From positions 104,297 through 168,296 of the forward strand of contig NZ_NKTY01000005.1 in the NCBI RefSeq assembly GCF_003207825.1: a stretch of 64,000 nt of DNA, written 5' to 3'. Position 1 is the stretch's first letter. Each line of letters starts with the position of its first letter. The notes under the pieces are model-generated. The model saw nothing but the letters and a program-made list of their open reading frames with translations. It had not been told where the DNA came from and made no database searches. A program made the translations under genes and the position numbers. The stretch is from Komagataeibacter saccharivorans (GTDB taxonomy: Bacteria > Pseudomonadota > Alphaproteobacteria > Acetobacterales > Acetobacteraceae). This document shows positions 56,091 through 64,000 of the stretch, piece by piece.

Positions 56091-57023
56091 CTAGCCCTTC
56101 GTAATATCTGGCAGCGCTGCCATCTCGGCCATTTCGGTGGCCGGGAACATGGTGGGCACCTGACCCGCCACCTCCACCGCCATGCTGAACAGGCCACCCG
56201 CCTGCGGCAGGGTTGCCAGACGCCCGTCTGGCGTGTTCTTACGCGCGGTGGTGATGTACACGGTCCGCAGGTCAGGCCCGCCAAAAGCCACTTTCGTCAC
56301 GTTCTGCGCCGGAACGGTGATGGGTTCGAGCCGCATGCCGTCCGGCTGAAAGCGTTCGATCCGCCCCCCGTTCCATACCCCGACCCACAGGACACCCGCG
56401 CTGTCGACCACCACGCCATCGGGATAGCCATCCGCCAGACGGGCAAAGACGCGCCGGTTGGTCAGTTCCCCGTCTGCCGCCAGATCAAAGACATAGATGA
56501 TCCCGGCAGGGGAATGGTTGTGATACAGCTTCGTGCCATCGGGAGAGATGGCAGGCCCGTTGGTGACGATATACCCCTCGTCATGTCGCTGGACACACAG
56601 CCCATCGGGCTTGCGGGTTACGGAATACAGCGCACCCGTGGGCGTGCTTTCGCCATCATCCATGGTGCCGAACCACAGCCGCCCCATGGAATCCACACAG
56701 CCATCATTGATCCGGTTGCCCGGCAGGCCCGGTTCCACCGCGACCTCGCACCGAAAATCGCCGGATGCCGGGTCGAAACGGTACAGGCCATCTTTCAGCC
56801 CGCACATCAGCGTCCCGTCACTGACCGGCACCACGAAACCGGGCCGTTTCGGCGTGGGCCATGATGACCGTGCCCCTGTGGCGGGATGAAAACGATGGAT
56901 GGCGTGGCCCACGATATCGACGAAATACAGCGCCTGTTCACGCGCGGACCATACCGGCCCTTCCCCCAGTTGCGCCTGAATGTCCCATACGCAACGTGGT
57001 TGTAGCATTGCTGCCGTGTCCAT
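56091..57023 (-). CDS. SMP-30/gluconolactonase/LRE family protein
   Basis: The 310-residue protein is a six-bladed beta-propeller lactonase-like protein: LGEGPVWSAREQALYFVDI, LPGNRINDGCVDSMGRLWFGTM, NGPAISPDGTKLYHNHS and GYPDGVVVDSAGVLWVGVWNGG, with the metal-binding Glu, Asn and Asp in expected places. Gluconolactone hydrolysis would suit an acetic acid bacterium that oxidises glucose in the periplasm, but no signal peptide is visible. AAGGAG sits six bases before the ATG at 57023. Confidence 0.9.
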   Translation of the reverse strand: MDTAAMLQPRCVWDIQAQLGEGPVWSAREQALYFVDIVGHAIHRFHPATGARSSWPTPKRPGFVVPVSDGTLMCGLKDGLYRFDPASGDFRCEVAVEPGLPGNRINDGCVDSMGRLWFGTMDDGESTPTGALYSVTRKPDGLCVQRHDEGYIVTNGPAISPDGTKLYHNHSPAGIIYVFDLAADGELTNRRVFARLADGYPDGVVVDSAGVLWVGVWNGGRIERFQPDGMRLEPITVPAQNVTKVAFGGPDLRTVYITTARKNTPDGRLATLPQAGGLFSMAVEVAGQVPTMFPATEMAEMAALPDITKG

Positions 57024-57104
57024 GGCTTCTCCTTCCGGTTGGCGGCCTGTCGTTATAGGATGGGGAGAAAATGCTCCTGCCCGCAATATAGTGGAATGTG
57101 CTTC

Positions 57105-57863
57105 ATGAACCCCACCGCCTGCCTGCTGGTCATAGGCAACGAGATCCTGTCCGGCCGGACACAGGACGTGAACGTGCAGTATATTGCACGCCGCCTGTCC
57201 GAAACCGGGATTACCCTGAGCGAAGTCCGCATCATACCGGACATCCGCGCGGTCATCGTGCGCACCGTGACCGAAGCCCGTGCTGCTTACGATAATGTGT
57301 TCACCACCGGCGGCATCGGGCCGACGCATGACGATATCACCTCCGCCTGCGTCGCGGAATCGTTCGGCGTGCCATGGGTTCACCACGCAGAAACCTTCCG
57401 CCTGCTGGAAGCCCATTTCGCACCCGGTGAATTCAACGCCGCCCGTCAGCGTATGGCCACGATGCCGCAGGGGGCGGTACCAATCCGCAATTCCGTATCG
57501 GTCGCTCCGGGCTTCAGCATGGGAAACGTGCATGTCATGGCGGGTGTGCCCCGCATCATGCGCGCCATGTTTGAAGAAGTGCTGCCCACCCTGCCCCACG
57601 GCACGCCGGTCACGTCACGGGCATGGCATGCGACAGGACTGTATGAAGGCGCACTGGCCGCCCCGCTTGAAGCGATCCAGAATCACTACCCCACCATTGA
57701 TATCGGGTCTTATCCCTACCGTCTGGATGAAACCCAGCGCGGGGTGTGCCTGCTGTGCAAGGGAACGGATGCGCAGGCCGTATCGTCCGCCGCCACTGCC
57801 GTGCGCGACATGATCGCACGACTTGGCTTCGAGCCGTATGAAGGCGAACCGGCCAAAAGCTGA
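57105..57863 (+). CDS. CinA-like molybdopterin-binding (MoCF) domain protein
   Basis: The 252-residue protein begins ACLLVIGNEILSGRTQDVN and has VFTTGGIGPTHDDITS, the MoCF motif of the CinA N-terminal domain (COG1058). The amidase C-terminal half of full CinA is absent. Such proteins have ADP-ribose pyrophosphatase-like activity. The ATG at 57105 gives the family N-terminus; 57096 is also possible. Convergent with accA. Confidence 0.9.
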   Translation: MNPTACLLVIGNEILSGRTQDVNVQYIARRLSETGITLSEVRIIPDIRAVIVRTVTEARAAYDNVFTTGGIGPTHDDITSACVAESFGVPWVHHAETFRLLEAHFAPGEFNAARQRMATMPQGAVPIRNSVSVAPGFSMGNVHVMAGVPRIMRAMFEEVLPTLPHGTPVTSRAWHATGLYEGALAAPLEAIQNHYPTIDIGSYPYRLDETQRGVCLLCKGTDAQAVSSAATAVRDMIARLGFEPYEGEPAKS

Positions 57864-57871
57864 AATCAGGA

Positions 57872-57911
57872 CCGTGCCAGTAACCTGCCCCAAGGCAGGC
57901 TGCTGGCACGG
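57872..57911. terminator. Nested hairpin between convergent cinA-like gene and accA
   Basis: CCGTGCCAG (57872-57880) pairs with CTGGCACGG (57903-57911), enclosing CCTGCC/GGCAGG with a four-base loop. No T-run on either side. Confidence 0.6.
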
Positions 57912-57920
57912 AGCCGACAA

Positions 57921-58877
57921 TCAGGCTACGGCCTCACGCCCCATGGCAAGGAATTTTTCCCGTCGCTGCGCCTTGAGCAGCGCGGGATCTTTCGCCAGCA
58001 ACGCGGGCAGCTCGGCTGCGATGGCGTCACCCACGGCGCGAATCGCAACCTGCGGTTCACGCTGCGCGCCACCCAGGGGTTCGGGAATGATCCGGTCGAT
58101 CAGACGGAGCTGAAGCAGGTCCTGCGCCGTAAGCCGGAGCGCATCGGCGGCAGTGGCGGCCTGCTTGGGATCACGCCACAGAATGGATGCACACGCTTCG
58201 GGGGAGATGACGGAATAGATCGCGTGTTCCAGCATCATCACGCGGTCGCCCGCACCCAGCGCCACGGCGCCGCCAGATCCGCCCTCACCGATGACGGTGG
58301 CAATGACCGGCACGGGCACGGTCAGGCAGGTTTCGATGGAGCGGGCGATGGCTTCCGCCTGGCCGCGTGCTTCGGCATCGATACCCGGCCATGCGCCGGA
58401 CGTGTCGATAAAGGTCAGGACCGGCAGGCCGAATCGTCCCGCCAGTTTCATCAGGCGCTGCGCCTTGCGGTAGCCTTCCGGTCGGGCCATGCCGAAATTA
58501 TGCTTCAGCCGCGTTTCGATTTCCGCGCCGCGCTCGGTCCCGATCACCACGACCGGCTGGTTACGGAAACGCCCGATACCGCCGATGATGGCCTTGTCCT
58601 CGCCAAACAGGCGATCACCGGCCAGCGGCGAAAATTCGGTAATCAGCGTGCTGATGTAATCGACCGTATGCGGCCGCTGGGCATGCCGCGCGACCTGCAC
58701 CTTCTGGCCCGGGGTCAGCTTGGCATAGGCGGCACGCAACTGCCGGTCGGCTTTCTCGCTCAACCGGGTGATCTCTTCCGCAATGTTGATCCCGTCCGGA
58801 CCGGACATCCTGCGAAGCTCGTCGATCTTGTTCTCAAGCTCGGCGACCGACTTTTCGAAATCTAGAAACTGGCGCAT
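57921..58877 (-). CDS. accA: Acetyl-CoA carboxylase carboxyltransferase alpha subunit
   Basis: With AccD it carboxylates acetyl-CoA. The 318-residue protein has FLDFEKSVAELENKI at the N-terminus, FGMARPEGYRKAQRLM, FIDTSGAWPGIDAEARGQ and GEGGSGGAVALGAGD of the crotonase fold. I chose the ATG at 58877 because the 23 residues before it are not family-like. Downstream of xerD on the same strand. Confidence 0.97.
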   Translation of the reverse strand: MRQFLDFEKSVAELENKIDELRRMSGPDGINIAEEITRLSEKADRQLRAAYAKLTPGQKVQVARHAQRPHTVDYISTLITEFSPLAGDRLFGEDKAIIGGIGRFRNQPVVVIGTERGAEIETRLKHNFGMARPEGYRKAQRLMKLAGRFGLPVLTFIDTSGAWPGIDAEARGQAEAIARSIETCLTVPVPVIATVIGEGGSGGAVALGAGDRVMMLEHAIYSVISPEACASILWRDPKQAATAADALRLTAQDLLQLRLIDRIIPEPLGGAQREPQVAIRAVGDAIAAELPALLAKDPALLKAQRREKFLAMGREAVA

Positions 58878-58952
58878 GCGCTGCCGATAGCACAGCCTGC
58901 ACGCCAGCCAAACATTTTCACGCAGGGAATTTTCCCTGCCGTGCATTTTTAC

Positions 58953-59876
58953 CTATTCCGTATCCGCCGCCATGGTTTCCGACAGCGGGTGATGCGCCGC
59001 CACCGCATCGCGCAGCCGGTCAAGCATGACATGGGTATAGATCTGGGTCGTCGCGATATCCGCATGCCCCAGCAGCACCTGCAACGCACGCAGGTCCGCG
59101 CCATGGGCCAGCAGATGGGTGGCGAAGGAATGGCGCAGTACATGGGGCGAAAGCCGCTGCGGGTCCAGTCCCGCGCGCAGGGCAACGTCATGCAGGATGC
59201 GGTCGAATCCCTGCCGGGTCATGGGTTGGCTTTTTCCCCTGCCGGGAAACAGGAAGGGACTTCCACGCGCGGAATCGATGTCCATGAGCGCATGCGCCGC
59301 CGCACGCGCACGCGCGGACAGGGGCACCATCCGTTCCCGCCCCCCTTTGCCGCGCACCAGTATCATACCCGGCGCGGCCTGTAGCGCACGGCGCGGCAGG
59401 GACAGCAGTTCGGATATGCGCAGGCCCGACGCATACAGCATTTCCAGCGCCGCACGCGCCATAAGCCGCCGCCGCCTTCGCGCAGGCGTTGCATCCGCAT
59501 CCGGTTCACACGCCGCAAGCAGGGTCGTGACTTCCCCTTCCGACAGGAAGCGCGGCAGCGGCGCATCCAGCCTGGGCGCCTCCAGCAGGGCGGCGGGGTT
59601 GTCCGGTCGCAGTCCCTCACGTGCAAGGAACAGGAAATACTGCTTCAGGCATGACAGCCTGCGCGCCTGCGTGCGCGGGGCCAGCCCCTGCCCGGCCAGA
59701 CCGGACAGATATTCCCGCAGGTCGCCTTCCCCCGCATCCAGCGGCGTAAGCCCGCGCGCAGCCAGTTCACGCCCCATATCCGCCAGATCGCGGGCATAGG
59801 CGCGGATGGTATTCAGCGCGGCGCCACGTTCAGCCGCCAGCATTTCCAGAAAGGCATCGACGGCGTCCATGCCCAT
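58953..59876 (-). CDS. xerD: Site-specific tyrosine recombinase XerD
   Basis: XerC/XerD resolve chromosome dimers at dif. The 307-residue protein has an N-terminal SAM-like DNA-binding domain and the catalytic set: Arg in [11 protein letters not shown], Lys in [22 protein letters not shown], His in [15 protein letters not shown] with the nucleophilic Tyr. XerD rather than XerC is favoured by similarity of the [15 protein letters not shown] segment. No dif site is visible in the window. Confidence 0.9.
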   Translation of the reverse strand: MGMDAVDAFLEMLAAERGAALNTIRAYARDLADMGRELAARGLTPLDAGEGDLREYLSGLAGQGLAPRTQARRLSCLKQYFLFLAREGLRPDNPAALLEAPRLDAPLPRFLSEGEVTTLLAACEPDADATPARRRRRLMARAALEMLYASGLRISELLSLPRRALQAAPGMILVRGKGGRERMVPLSARARAAAHALMDIDSARGSPFLFPGRGKSQPMTRQGFDRILHDVALRAGLDPQRLSPHVLRHSFATHLLAHGADLRALQVLLGHADIATTQIYTHVMLDRLRDAVAAHHPLSETMAADTE

Positions 59877-59888
59877 ATCGCCCGCAGC

Positions 59889-60113
59889 CTAGTGCGCGGG
59901 GGCCAGCGGGGCGACCGGCAGGGCGCTTGCCACGCCCATCGGGGCGGCGATCGGAGCCGGGGCGGGGGCCGCCGCCATCGGGATATCCTTGTGCACGTCA
60001 TGCGCCACCAGCGCGGGCGGAAACGCACCCAGCGAGACAAATGCCCCCACGCCGCACACCGCAACGACGCCGATCACGGCAATAAAAATACGGACCATCC
60101 AACCGCTTCCCAT
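59889..60113 (-). CDS. Small hypothetical membrane protein
   Basis: The 74-residue product has a single membrane helix ([20 protein letters not shown], about residues 6-26) and an Ala/Pro-rich tail likely in the periplasm ([17 protein letters not shown]). It ends 12 bases before xerD on the same strand and is probably co-transcribed. The GGAT two bases before the ATG at 60113 is a poor site. No recognisable family. Confidence 0.6.
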   Translation of the reverse strand: MGSGWMVRIFIAVIGVVAVCGVGAFVSLGAFPPALVAHDVHKDIPMAAAPAPAPIAAPMGVASALPVAPLAPAH

Positions 60114-60233
60114 ATCCTGCAGATGCCGGTGTTCCGCTGCCGGGGCTGGCGGAGCGCCCACCCGCCCCATGCGGGGCCGCCCCTGACCGCGGACTCTACC
60201 GGTTCCGTCCTGCTGTATGTTAGGTTGCCGTTC

Positions 60234-61967
60234 ATGTCACGCCCGATTCCCCCCGACCGGCCCAGTCCGGAGGACCCATCCCTCACCATCCCCCTCGACC
60301 TCAATGCCGTTGGTCCCACCACCCCGTGGCGCGAAGGCAGCGGACGTACCATCGTGCTGGTGGGGCTGATGGGGGCGGGCAAGACGACCATCGGGCGCAT
60401 CCTGTCCGCGCGGCTGGGCATGCCCTTTGTCGATTCGGATGAGGAAATCGAACGCGCCGCCGGCTGCACCATTGCCGACCTGTTCCACAGATATGGCGAA
60501 CCGGAATTCCGCCGGGGCGAAAGGCTTGTCCTGCGCCGCCTGCTGTCGGGACCGCCGGTGGTGCTGGCGACAGGGGGCGGGGCATTCATGGACGCACGGA
60601 CGCGTGCAGGTATACGCGAGCATGCCGTTTCCGTCTGGCTGCGCTGCCCGCTACCGGTTCTGGTGCAGCGCGTGGCGGAACGTACGCACCGGCCGCTGCT
60701 CAACGCCGCACCGCCCCATGCGGTGCTGGCAGATCTCATGCGCATACGCCATCCCGTCTATGCGGAGGCTGACATCATCGTGGATTGTGGAGACGACAAC
60801 GTGGAACATAGCGCCGAGCGCGTCATACAGGCCCTGAAACACAACCAGCAGCCCCTGCGCGTGCCCGTGCGGCTGGAACGGGCCAGCTACGATGTCATGA
60901 TCGGCCCGGACGTGATCCGCCGCGCAGGCGCGCTGCTGGCCCCGGTTCTGCCGCAGAAGCGCGTCATGATCCTGACGGACGAAACCGTTTCCCCCCTGCA
61001 CCTGCCCCGTCTGCTGGAAGGGCTGGAGGAAACCGGCATCCGCGCCGAGGTCATCACCATCCCCCCCGGTGAGGGATCAAAAACCATCAGCATGTATGAG
61101 CGCGTGACCAACGCCCTGCTGGAAGCGCATGTGGAGCGTGGCACCACGGTCGTCGCACTGGGCGGCGGCGTTGTGGGCGATCTGGCGGGTTTCTGTGCCG
61201 CGACCACGCTGCGCGGCCTGCCTTTCGTGCAGATCCCGACCACGCTGCTTTCGCAGGTGGATTCGTCGGTTGGCGGCAAGACCGGCATCAATACGCCGTT
61301 TGGCAAAAACCTGCTGGGGGCCTTCCACCAGCCCATCGCGGTGCTGGCCGATACATCCACCCTTGCCACCCTGCCGGTGCGCGAACTGCGCGCGGGCTAT
61401 GCTGAAATCGTCAAGTCCGGGCTACTGGGCGATGCGGGACTGTTCGACTGGTGCGAACGCCATGGCGCGGGCGTGCTGTCGGGCGATCCTGCGGCCCAGG
61501 CCGAAGCCATCGGCATGGCCTGCGCGTTCAAGGCACGGGTGGTAAGCGATGATGAACGCGAGGAGCGCAAGGCCGATGGCCGCGCGCTGCTCAATCTTGG
61601 CCATACCTTCGGCCACGCGCTGGAAGCGGAAATGGGCTACAATGGCAGCCTGCTGCATGGGGAAGCCGTATCCATCGGGCTGCGGCTGGCCTTCATGCTG
61701 TCGGTCCGGCTGGGCTACTGCGCGGCGGCGGATCTGGACCGCGTGACATCCCACCTTGAACGCCTGTCCATGCCTGCGCGGATCAGCGATACGGGGCGCA
61801 ATTTCTCCGCCACGCAACTTGTGCGCAACATGCAGCGCGACAAGAAAATGCGCGACGGACGCCTGTCCTTTGTTCTGGTGCGCGGCATTGGCCGGGCCTT
61901 CACCTGCCGTGACGTACCCGATGACGCCGTGATCGAGGTCCTGCGCGCTGATGGCTGCACACCCTGA
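60234..61967 (+). CDS. aroKB: Fused shikimate kinase / 3-dehydroquinate synthase
   Basis: The 577-residue product carries two shikimate pathway enzymes. Residues about 30-205 are shikimate kinase: P-loop [32 protein letters not shown] and RTHRPLL. Residues about 215-577 are dehydroquinate synthase: [33 protein letters not shown] and [11 protein letters not shown] zinc ligand segment. The reading frame is unbroken through the linker. In most bacteria these are separate genes. Start is the ATG at 60234 (TTAGG upstream). Divergent from the small membrane protein. Confidence 0.95.
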   Translation: MSRPIPPDRPSPEDPSLTIPLDLNAVGPTTPWREGSGRTIVLVGLMGAGKTTIGRILSARLGMPFVDSDEEIERAAGCTIADLFHRYGEPEFRRGERLVLRRLLSGPPVVLATGGGAFMDARTRAGIREHAVSVWLRCPLPVLVQRVAERTHRPLLNAAPPHAVLADLMRIRHPVYAEADIIVDCGDDNVEHSAERVIQALKHNQQPLRVPVRLERASYDVMIGPDVIRRAGALLAPVLPQKRVMILTDETVSPLHLPRLLEGLEETGIRAEVITIPPGEGSKTISMYERVTNALLEAHVERGTTVVALGGGVVGDLAGFCAATTLRGLPFVQIPTTLLSQVDSSVGGKTGINTPFGKNLLGAFHQPIAVLADTSTLATLPVRELRAGYAEIVKSGLLGDAGLFDWCERHGAGVLSGDPAAQAEAIGMACAFKARVVSDDEREERKADGRALLNLGHTFGHALEAEMGYNGSLLHGEAVSIGLRLAFMLSVRLGYCAAADLDRVTSHLERLSMPARISDTGRNFSATQLVRNMQRDKKMRDGRLSFVLVRGIGRAFTCRDVPDDAVIEVLRADGCTP

Positions 61968-62007
61968 TCCGCCCATCACCGCCATGTGACTTTTTTACAA
62001 CGCGTTA

Positions 62008-62033
62008 CCCCTTCCCCTGACAGCGGGAAGGGG
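62008..62033 (+). terminator. Terminator after aroKB
   Basis: CCCCTTCCC and GGGAAGGGG pair around an 8-base loop, 40 bases past the aroKB stop, followed by CATTTACCTTATTTC. Confidence 0.6.
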
Positions 62034-62242
62034 CATTTACCTTATTTCAATCCTTGCACCGCACAACGATCGGGCCATGGCCCCTGTGCGGACAGGACCA
62101 GTTCCCCTTTCCCGCACAGACCCATCGGCACAGCGATAACGGCCCGAAGGCCGATTGTGTCAACCTGTATCAGGCCGATGTGGAACATGCCCCCATTTTC
62201 CACCAACACGAAGCCGCCTGATCAAGCTTCAAGGATGGGAAC

Positions 62243-63463
62243 ATGAGTCTTCGCGCGGCTTTACTGGCGACTCCCATAATCGCGGCCCCGGCGGCTGCCG
62301 CCATGGCCACGACCATTACGGGTCCCTATGTCGATATCGGGGGCGGCTACAGCCTGACCCAGACCCAGCATGTCCATAATTACGATGTGGAGCGGCGTGA
62401 CGCCATAAACAACACCTACCTTAACGGAGCGTCGCCCGCCATCGTCCGCGATTTTGACAAAGGGATCGACCCCGGCCTGCATGAACGCGAACAGGTGCGC
62501 CATGGTGCCGGATGGACCGGTTTCGCCGCCTTCGGCTGGGGCTTCGGCAATGGCCTGCGGGCCGAGGTGGAAGGGGTCTATAACTGGTCGGACCTGAGCA
62601 GCATCAGCGCCACCACGGGCGACCCGAAAGGGCACCCCATGCATGGCAGGACCAATGGCAGCGACCGGTCCTATGGCGGCTTCGTCAACGTGCTGTATGA
62701 CATTGACCTCAAGCGTCTGTTCAACATTGACGTGCCCGTTACCCCCTTCGTCGGTGTCGGTGCCGGTTATCTGTGGGAAAACGTGAACAGCACCACCGCA
62801 CTGCAGACCGCCATCAGCCAGCATGGCACCAATGGCAGCTTCGCCTATCAGGGTATCGTGGGCGCCGCCTATGACATCCCCGGAGTTGCCGGGCTGCAGA
62901 TGACCACCGAATACCGCATGATCGGACAGGTCGAATCCTTCGATAACGGCTTCATACAGCAGTCCTATTCCGGCCCGCTGGGTCATGACAGCACCCGACT
63001 CCGTTATGACCAGCGCTTCAACCACCAGTTCATCGTGGGCGTCCGCTACGCCTTCAACACTGCGCCGCCACCACCCCCGCCGACCCCCGCCGTCGTGCCG
63101 CCCGCGCCGACAGCAGCCCGCACCTATCTGGTATTCTTCGACTGGGACGGCTCCGCCCTGACCGGTCGTGCGCGTGAGATCGTGGCAGAGGCCGCTCAGG
63201 CTTCCACCCACATCCAGACCACCCGCATCGAAGTCAACGGCTACACCGACAACTCCGCGGCCCATCCCGGCCCGCGTGGTGAGAAGTACAACATGGGTCT
63301 GTCCCTGCGTCGCGCTGACAGCGTGAAGGCGGAACTGATCCGTGACGGCGTGCCCGCCAATGCCATCGACATCCATGGCTACGGCGAAGCACACCCGCTG
63401 GTGCCCACAGGTCCAGATACCCGTGAGCCCCAGAACCGTCGTGTCGAGATCATCCTGCACTGA
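62243..63463 (+). CDS. OmpA-family outer membrane protein
   Basis: The 406-residue protein has a signal peptide (cleavage after PAAAAMA, about residue 22), an N-terminal beta-barrel (about 25-275, GPYVDIGGGY, VDVPVTPFVGVGAGYLW-like strands), a proline linker (PPPPPPTPAVVPPAP) and a C-terminal OmpA peptidoglycan-binding domain (EVNGYTDNS, QNRRVEIIL). A second gene with nearly the same N-terminus follows. Such proteins anchor the outer membrane to peptidoglycan and may act as porins. Confidence 0.92.
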   Translation: MSLRAALLATPIIAAPAAAAMATTITGPYVDIGGGYSLTQTQHVHNYDVERRDAINNTYLNGASPAIVRDFDKGIDPGLHEREQVRHGAGWTGFAAFGWGFGNGLRAEVEGVYNWSDLSSISATTGDPKGHPMHGRTNGSDRSYGGFVNVLYDIDLKRLFNIDVPVTPFVGVGAGYLWENVNSTTALQTAISQHGTNGSFAYQGIVGAAYDIPGVAGLQMTTEYRMIGQVESFDNGFIQQSYSGPLGHDSTRLRYDQRFNHQFIVGVRYAFNTAPPPPPPTPAVVPPAPTAARTYLVFFDWDGSALTGRAREIVAEAAQASTHIQTTRIEVNGYTDNSAAHPGPRGEKYNMGLSLRRADSVKAELIRDGVPANAIDIHGYGEAHPLVPTGPDTREPQNRRVEIILH

Positions 63464-63874
63464 TCGGAACCGAAACGGCCTGCAAACGATATTCCTGATC
63501 AGGCAGAGGGGGAATGCACCGGCATTCCCCCTTTCCTGTCGAATCGTCCGGGCCTGAAACGGAAGAAAGCAGAGGTCTTCCGTTTATAATAATGACCTAT
63601 GCAAAATAAGGAGATCTATCGGCAATATCGGAAAAACCCTTATAAACTCACGTCTTTTGATTGGCATCACCAAAGATACCCGTGACATATGTGTTTTTTT
63701 GGTCACACCCGTCCGGCTTGCACCATTTAGCCCATTCTCAAGCCGCTTCAGACACGCTAAGCCCCGCATCATAGCTTGCGGGTAATCTCAGGCTGCCCTG
63801 TATCGGGGCAAAACCATTGCCCGGACCACAAGAACAGGGCCCGCCCTGCAACAATAGACTTTAAGGACTTAAAC
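63464..63874. other. 411-base spacer between the two OmpA-family genes
   Basis: It starts with a strong terminator (63508-63535), then about 330 bases of lower-GC DNA with no supportable gene. The promoter of the second ompA gene must lie here. Short open frames on both strands show no family features. Confidence 0.6.
63508..63535 (+). terminator. Intrinsic terminator after the first OmpA gene
   Basis: GGGGGAATGC and GCATTCCCCC pair perfectly around ACCG, followed by TTTCC. It lies 45 bases past the stop codon. Confidence 0.85.
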
Positions 63875-64000
63875 ATGCGTCTTCGCGCAGCGTTACTGGC
63901 AACCAGCCTGCTGGCAGCGACACCGTTCGCAGCCAAGGCCACGACCATCACCGGCCCGTATGTCGATATCGGCGGTGGCTACAACCTGACCCAGACCCAG
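63875..64000 (+). CDS. Second OmpA-family outer membrane protein, N-terminal part
   Basis: The 42 codons in the window encode a signal peptide (RLRAALLATSLLAATPFAAKA) and mature start TTITGPYVDIGGGYNLTQTQ, nearly identical to the start of the preceding gene. AAGGA (63863-63867) lies seven bases before the ATG. The rest is beyond the window. It is a tandem paralogue, so the pair arose by duplication. Confidence 0.9.
   Translation, partial: MRLRAALLATSLLAATPFAAKATTITGPYVDIGGGYNLTQTQ

Noticed and set aside
58953..59876. XerD-like gene as an integrase of a mobile element
   Set aside because: It sits in a housekeeping context, has no attachment repeats or phage genes nearby and matches the chromosomal XerD length and motifs.

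Overview
This window is a high-GC, alphaproteobacterial chromosome segment. The gene content fits an acetic acid bacterium (Acetobacteraceae), most likely Komagataeibacter or Gluconacetobacter. The clues are the overall protein style, the membrane malate:quinone oxidoreductase, an AroK-AroB fusion, lpxI in place of lpxH, DUF1150 behind a small heat-shock protein, and OmpA-like porin domains with long proline linkers. The genus is an inference; no rRNA gene is present to settle it. There is no prophage, CRISPR array, intact insertion sequence or plasmid backbone, so this is core genome with a few odd spots.

Layout. Positions 1-7.4 kb (minus strand): the start of an M3-family oligoendopeptidase, glutamate synthase (gltB, gltD) and an NDUFA9-like epimerase. 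Positions 7.6-13.5 kb (plus): tRNA-Leu(CAG), a small RNase D-like exonuclease, then kdsD-lptC-lptA-lptB (KDO precursor synthesis and LPS export, with overlapping genes), and a long-form ribosome hibernation factor. Positions 13.6-14.5 kb (minus): a small heat-shock protein with a TTG start and a DUF1150 gene. Positions 14.6-17.0 kb (plus): def-fmt-truA. Positions 17.5-24.6 kb (minus): rpmH-rnpA-yidD-yidC-engB-argB-dapD-dapE and a coupled membrane protein of unknown function.

Positions 25.0-43.7 kb (minus): gloA and a long envelope/translation superblock. Transcribed from right to left it is rpoZ-rsh-acpS-lepB-rnc-era, then pyrH-frr-uppS-cdsA-dxr-rseP-bamA-skp-lpxD-fabZ-lpxA-lpxI. It covers stringent response, protein export, RNA processing, isoprenoid and phospholipid synthesis, outer-membrane protein assembly and lipid A synthesis. 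Positions 43.8-50.7 kb: folK, a NYN-domain nuclease, mqo, a phosphotransacetylase-family gene divergent from a beta-hydroxyacid dehydrogenase, a squalene/phytoene-synthase-like gene and Fe-type sodB.

Positions 50.7-58.9 kb: a sugar-porter gene broken by a one-base frameshift in a five-G run, yajC, a DUF815 ATPase, a two-gene unit of an orphan Rieske oxygenase and a GNAT-Nudix fusion, an SMP-30/gluconolactonase-like gene, a CinA-like MoCF-domain gene and accA. Positions 58.9-64.0 kb: a XerD-type recombinase, a small membrane protein, aroKB (one fused gene), and two tandem OmpA-family genes, the second cut by the window edge.

I found no convincing new defence or mobile system. The observations most worth a second look are the frameshifted sugar transporter, the heat-shock gene whose Shine-Dalgarno site may be masked by a hairpin, the Rieske/GNAT-Nudix pair, the inflated LptA with two low-complexity insertions, the small protein with a histidine-kinase-like HDIRG motif, and the spaced CCGAAA repeats ahead of gltD.
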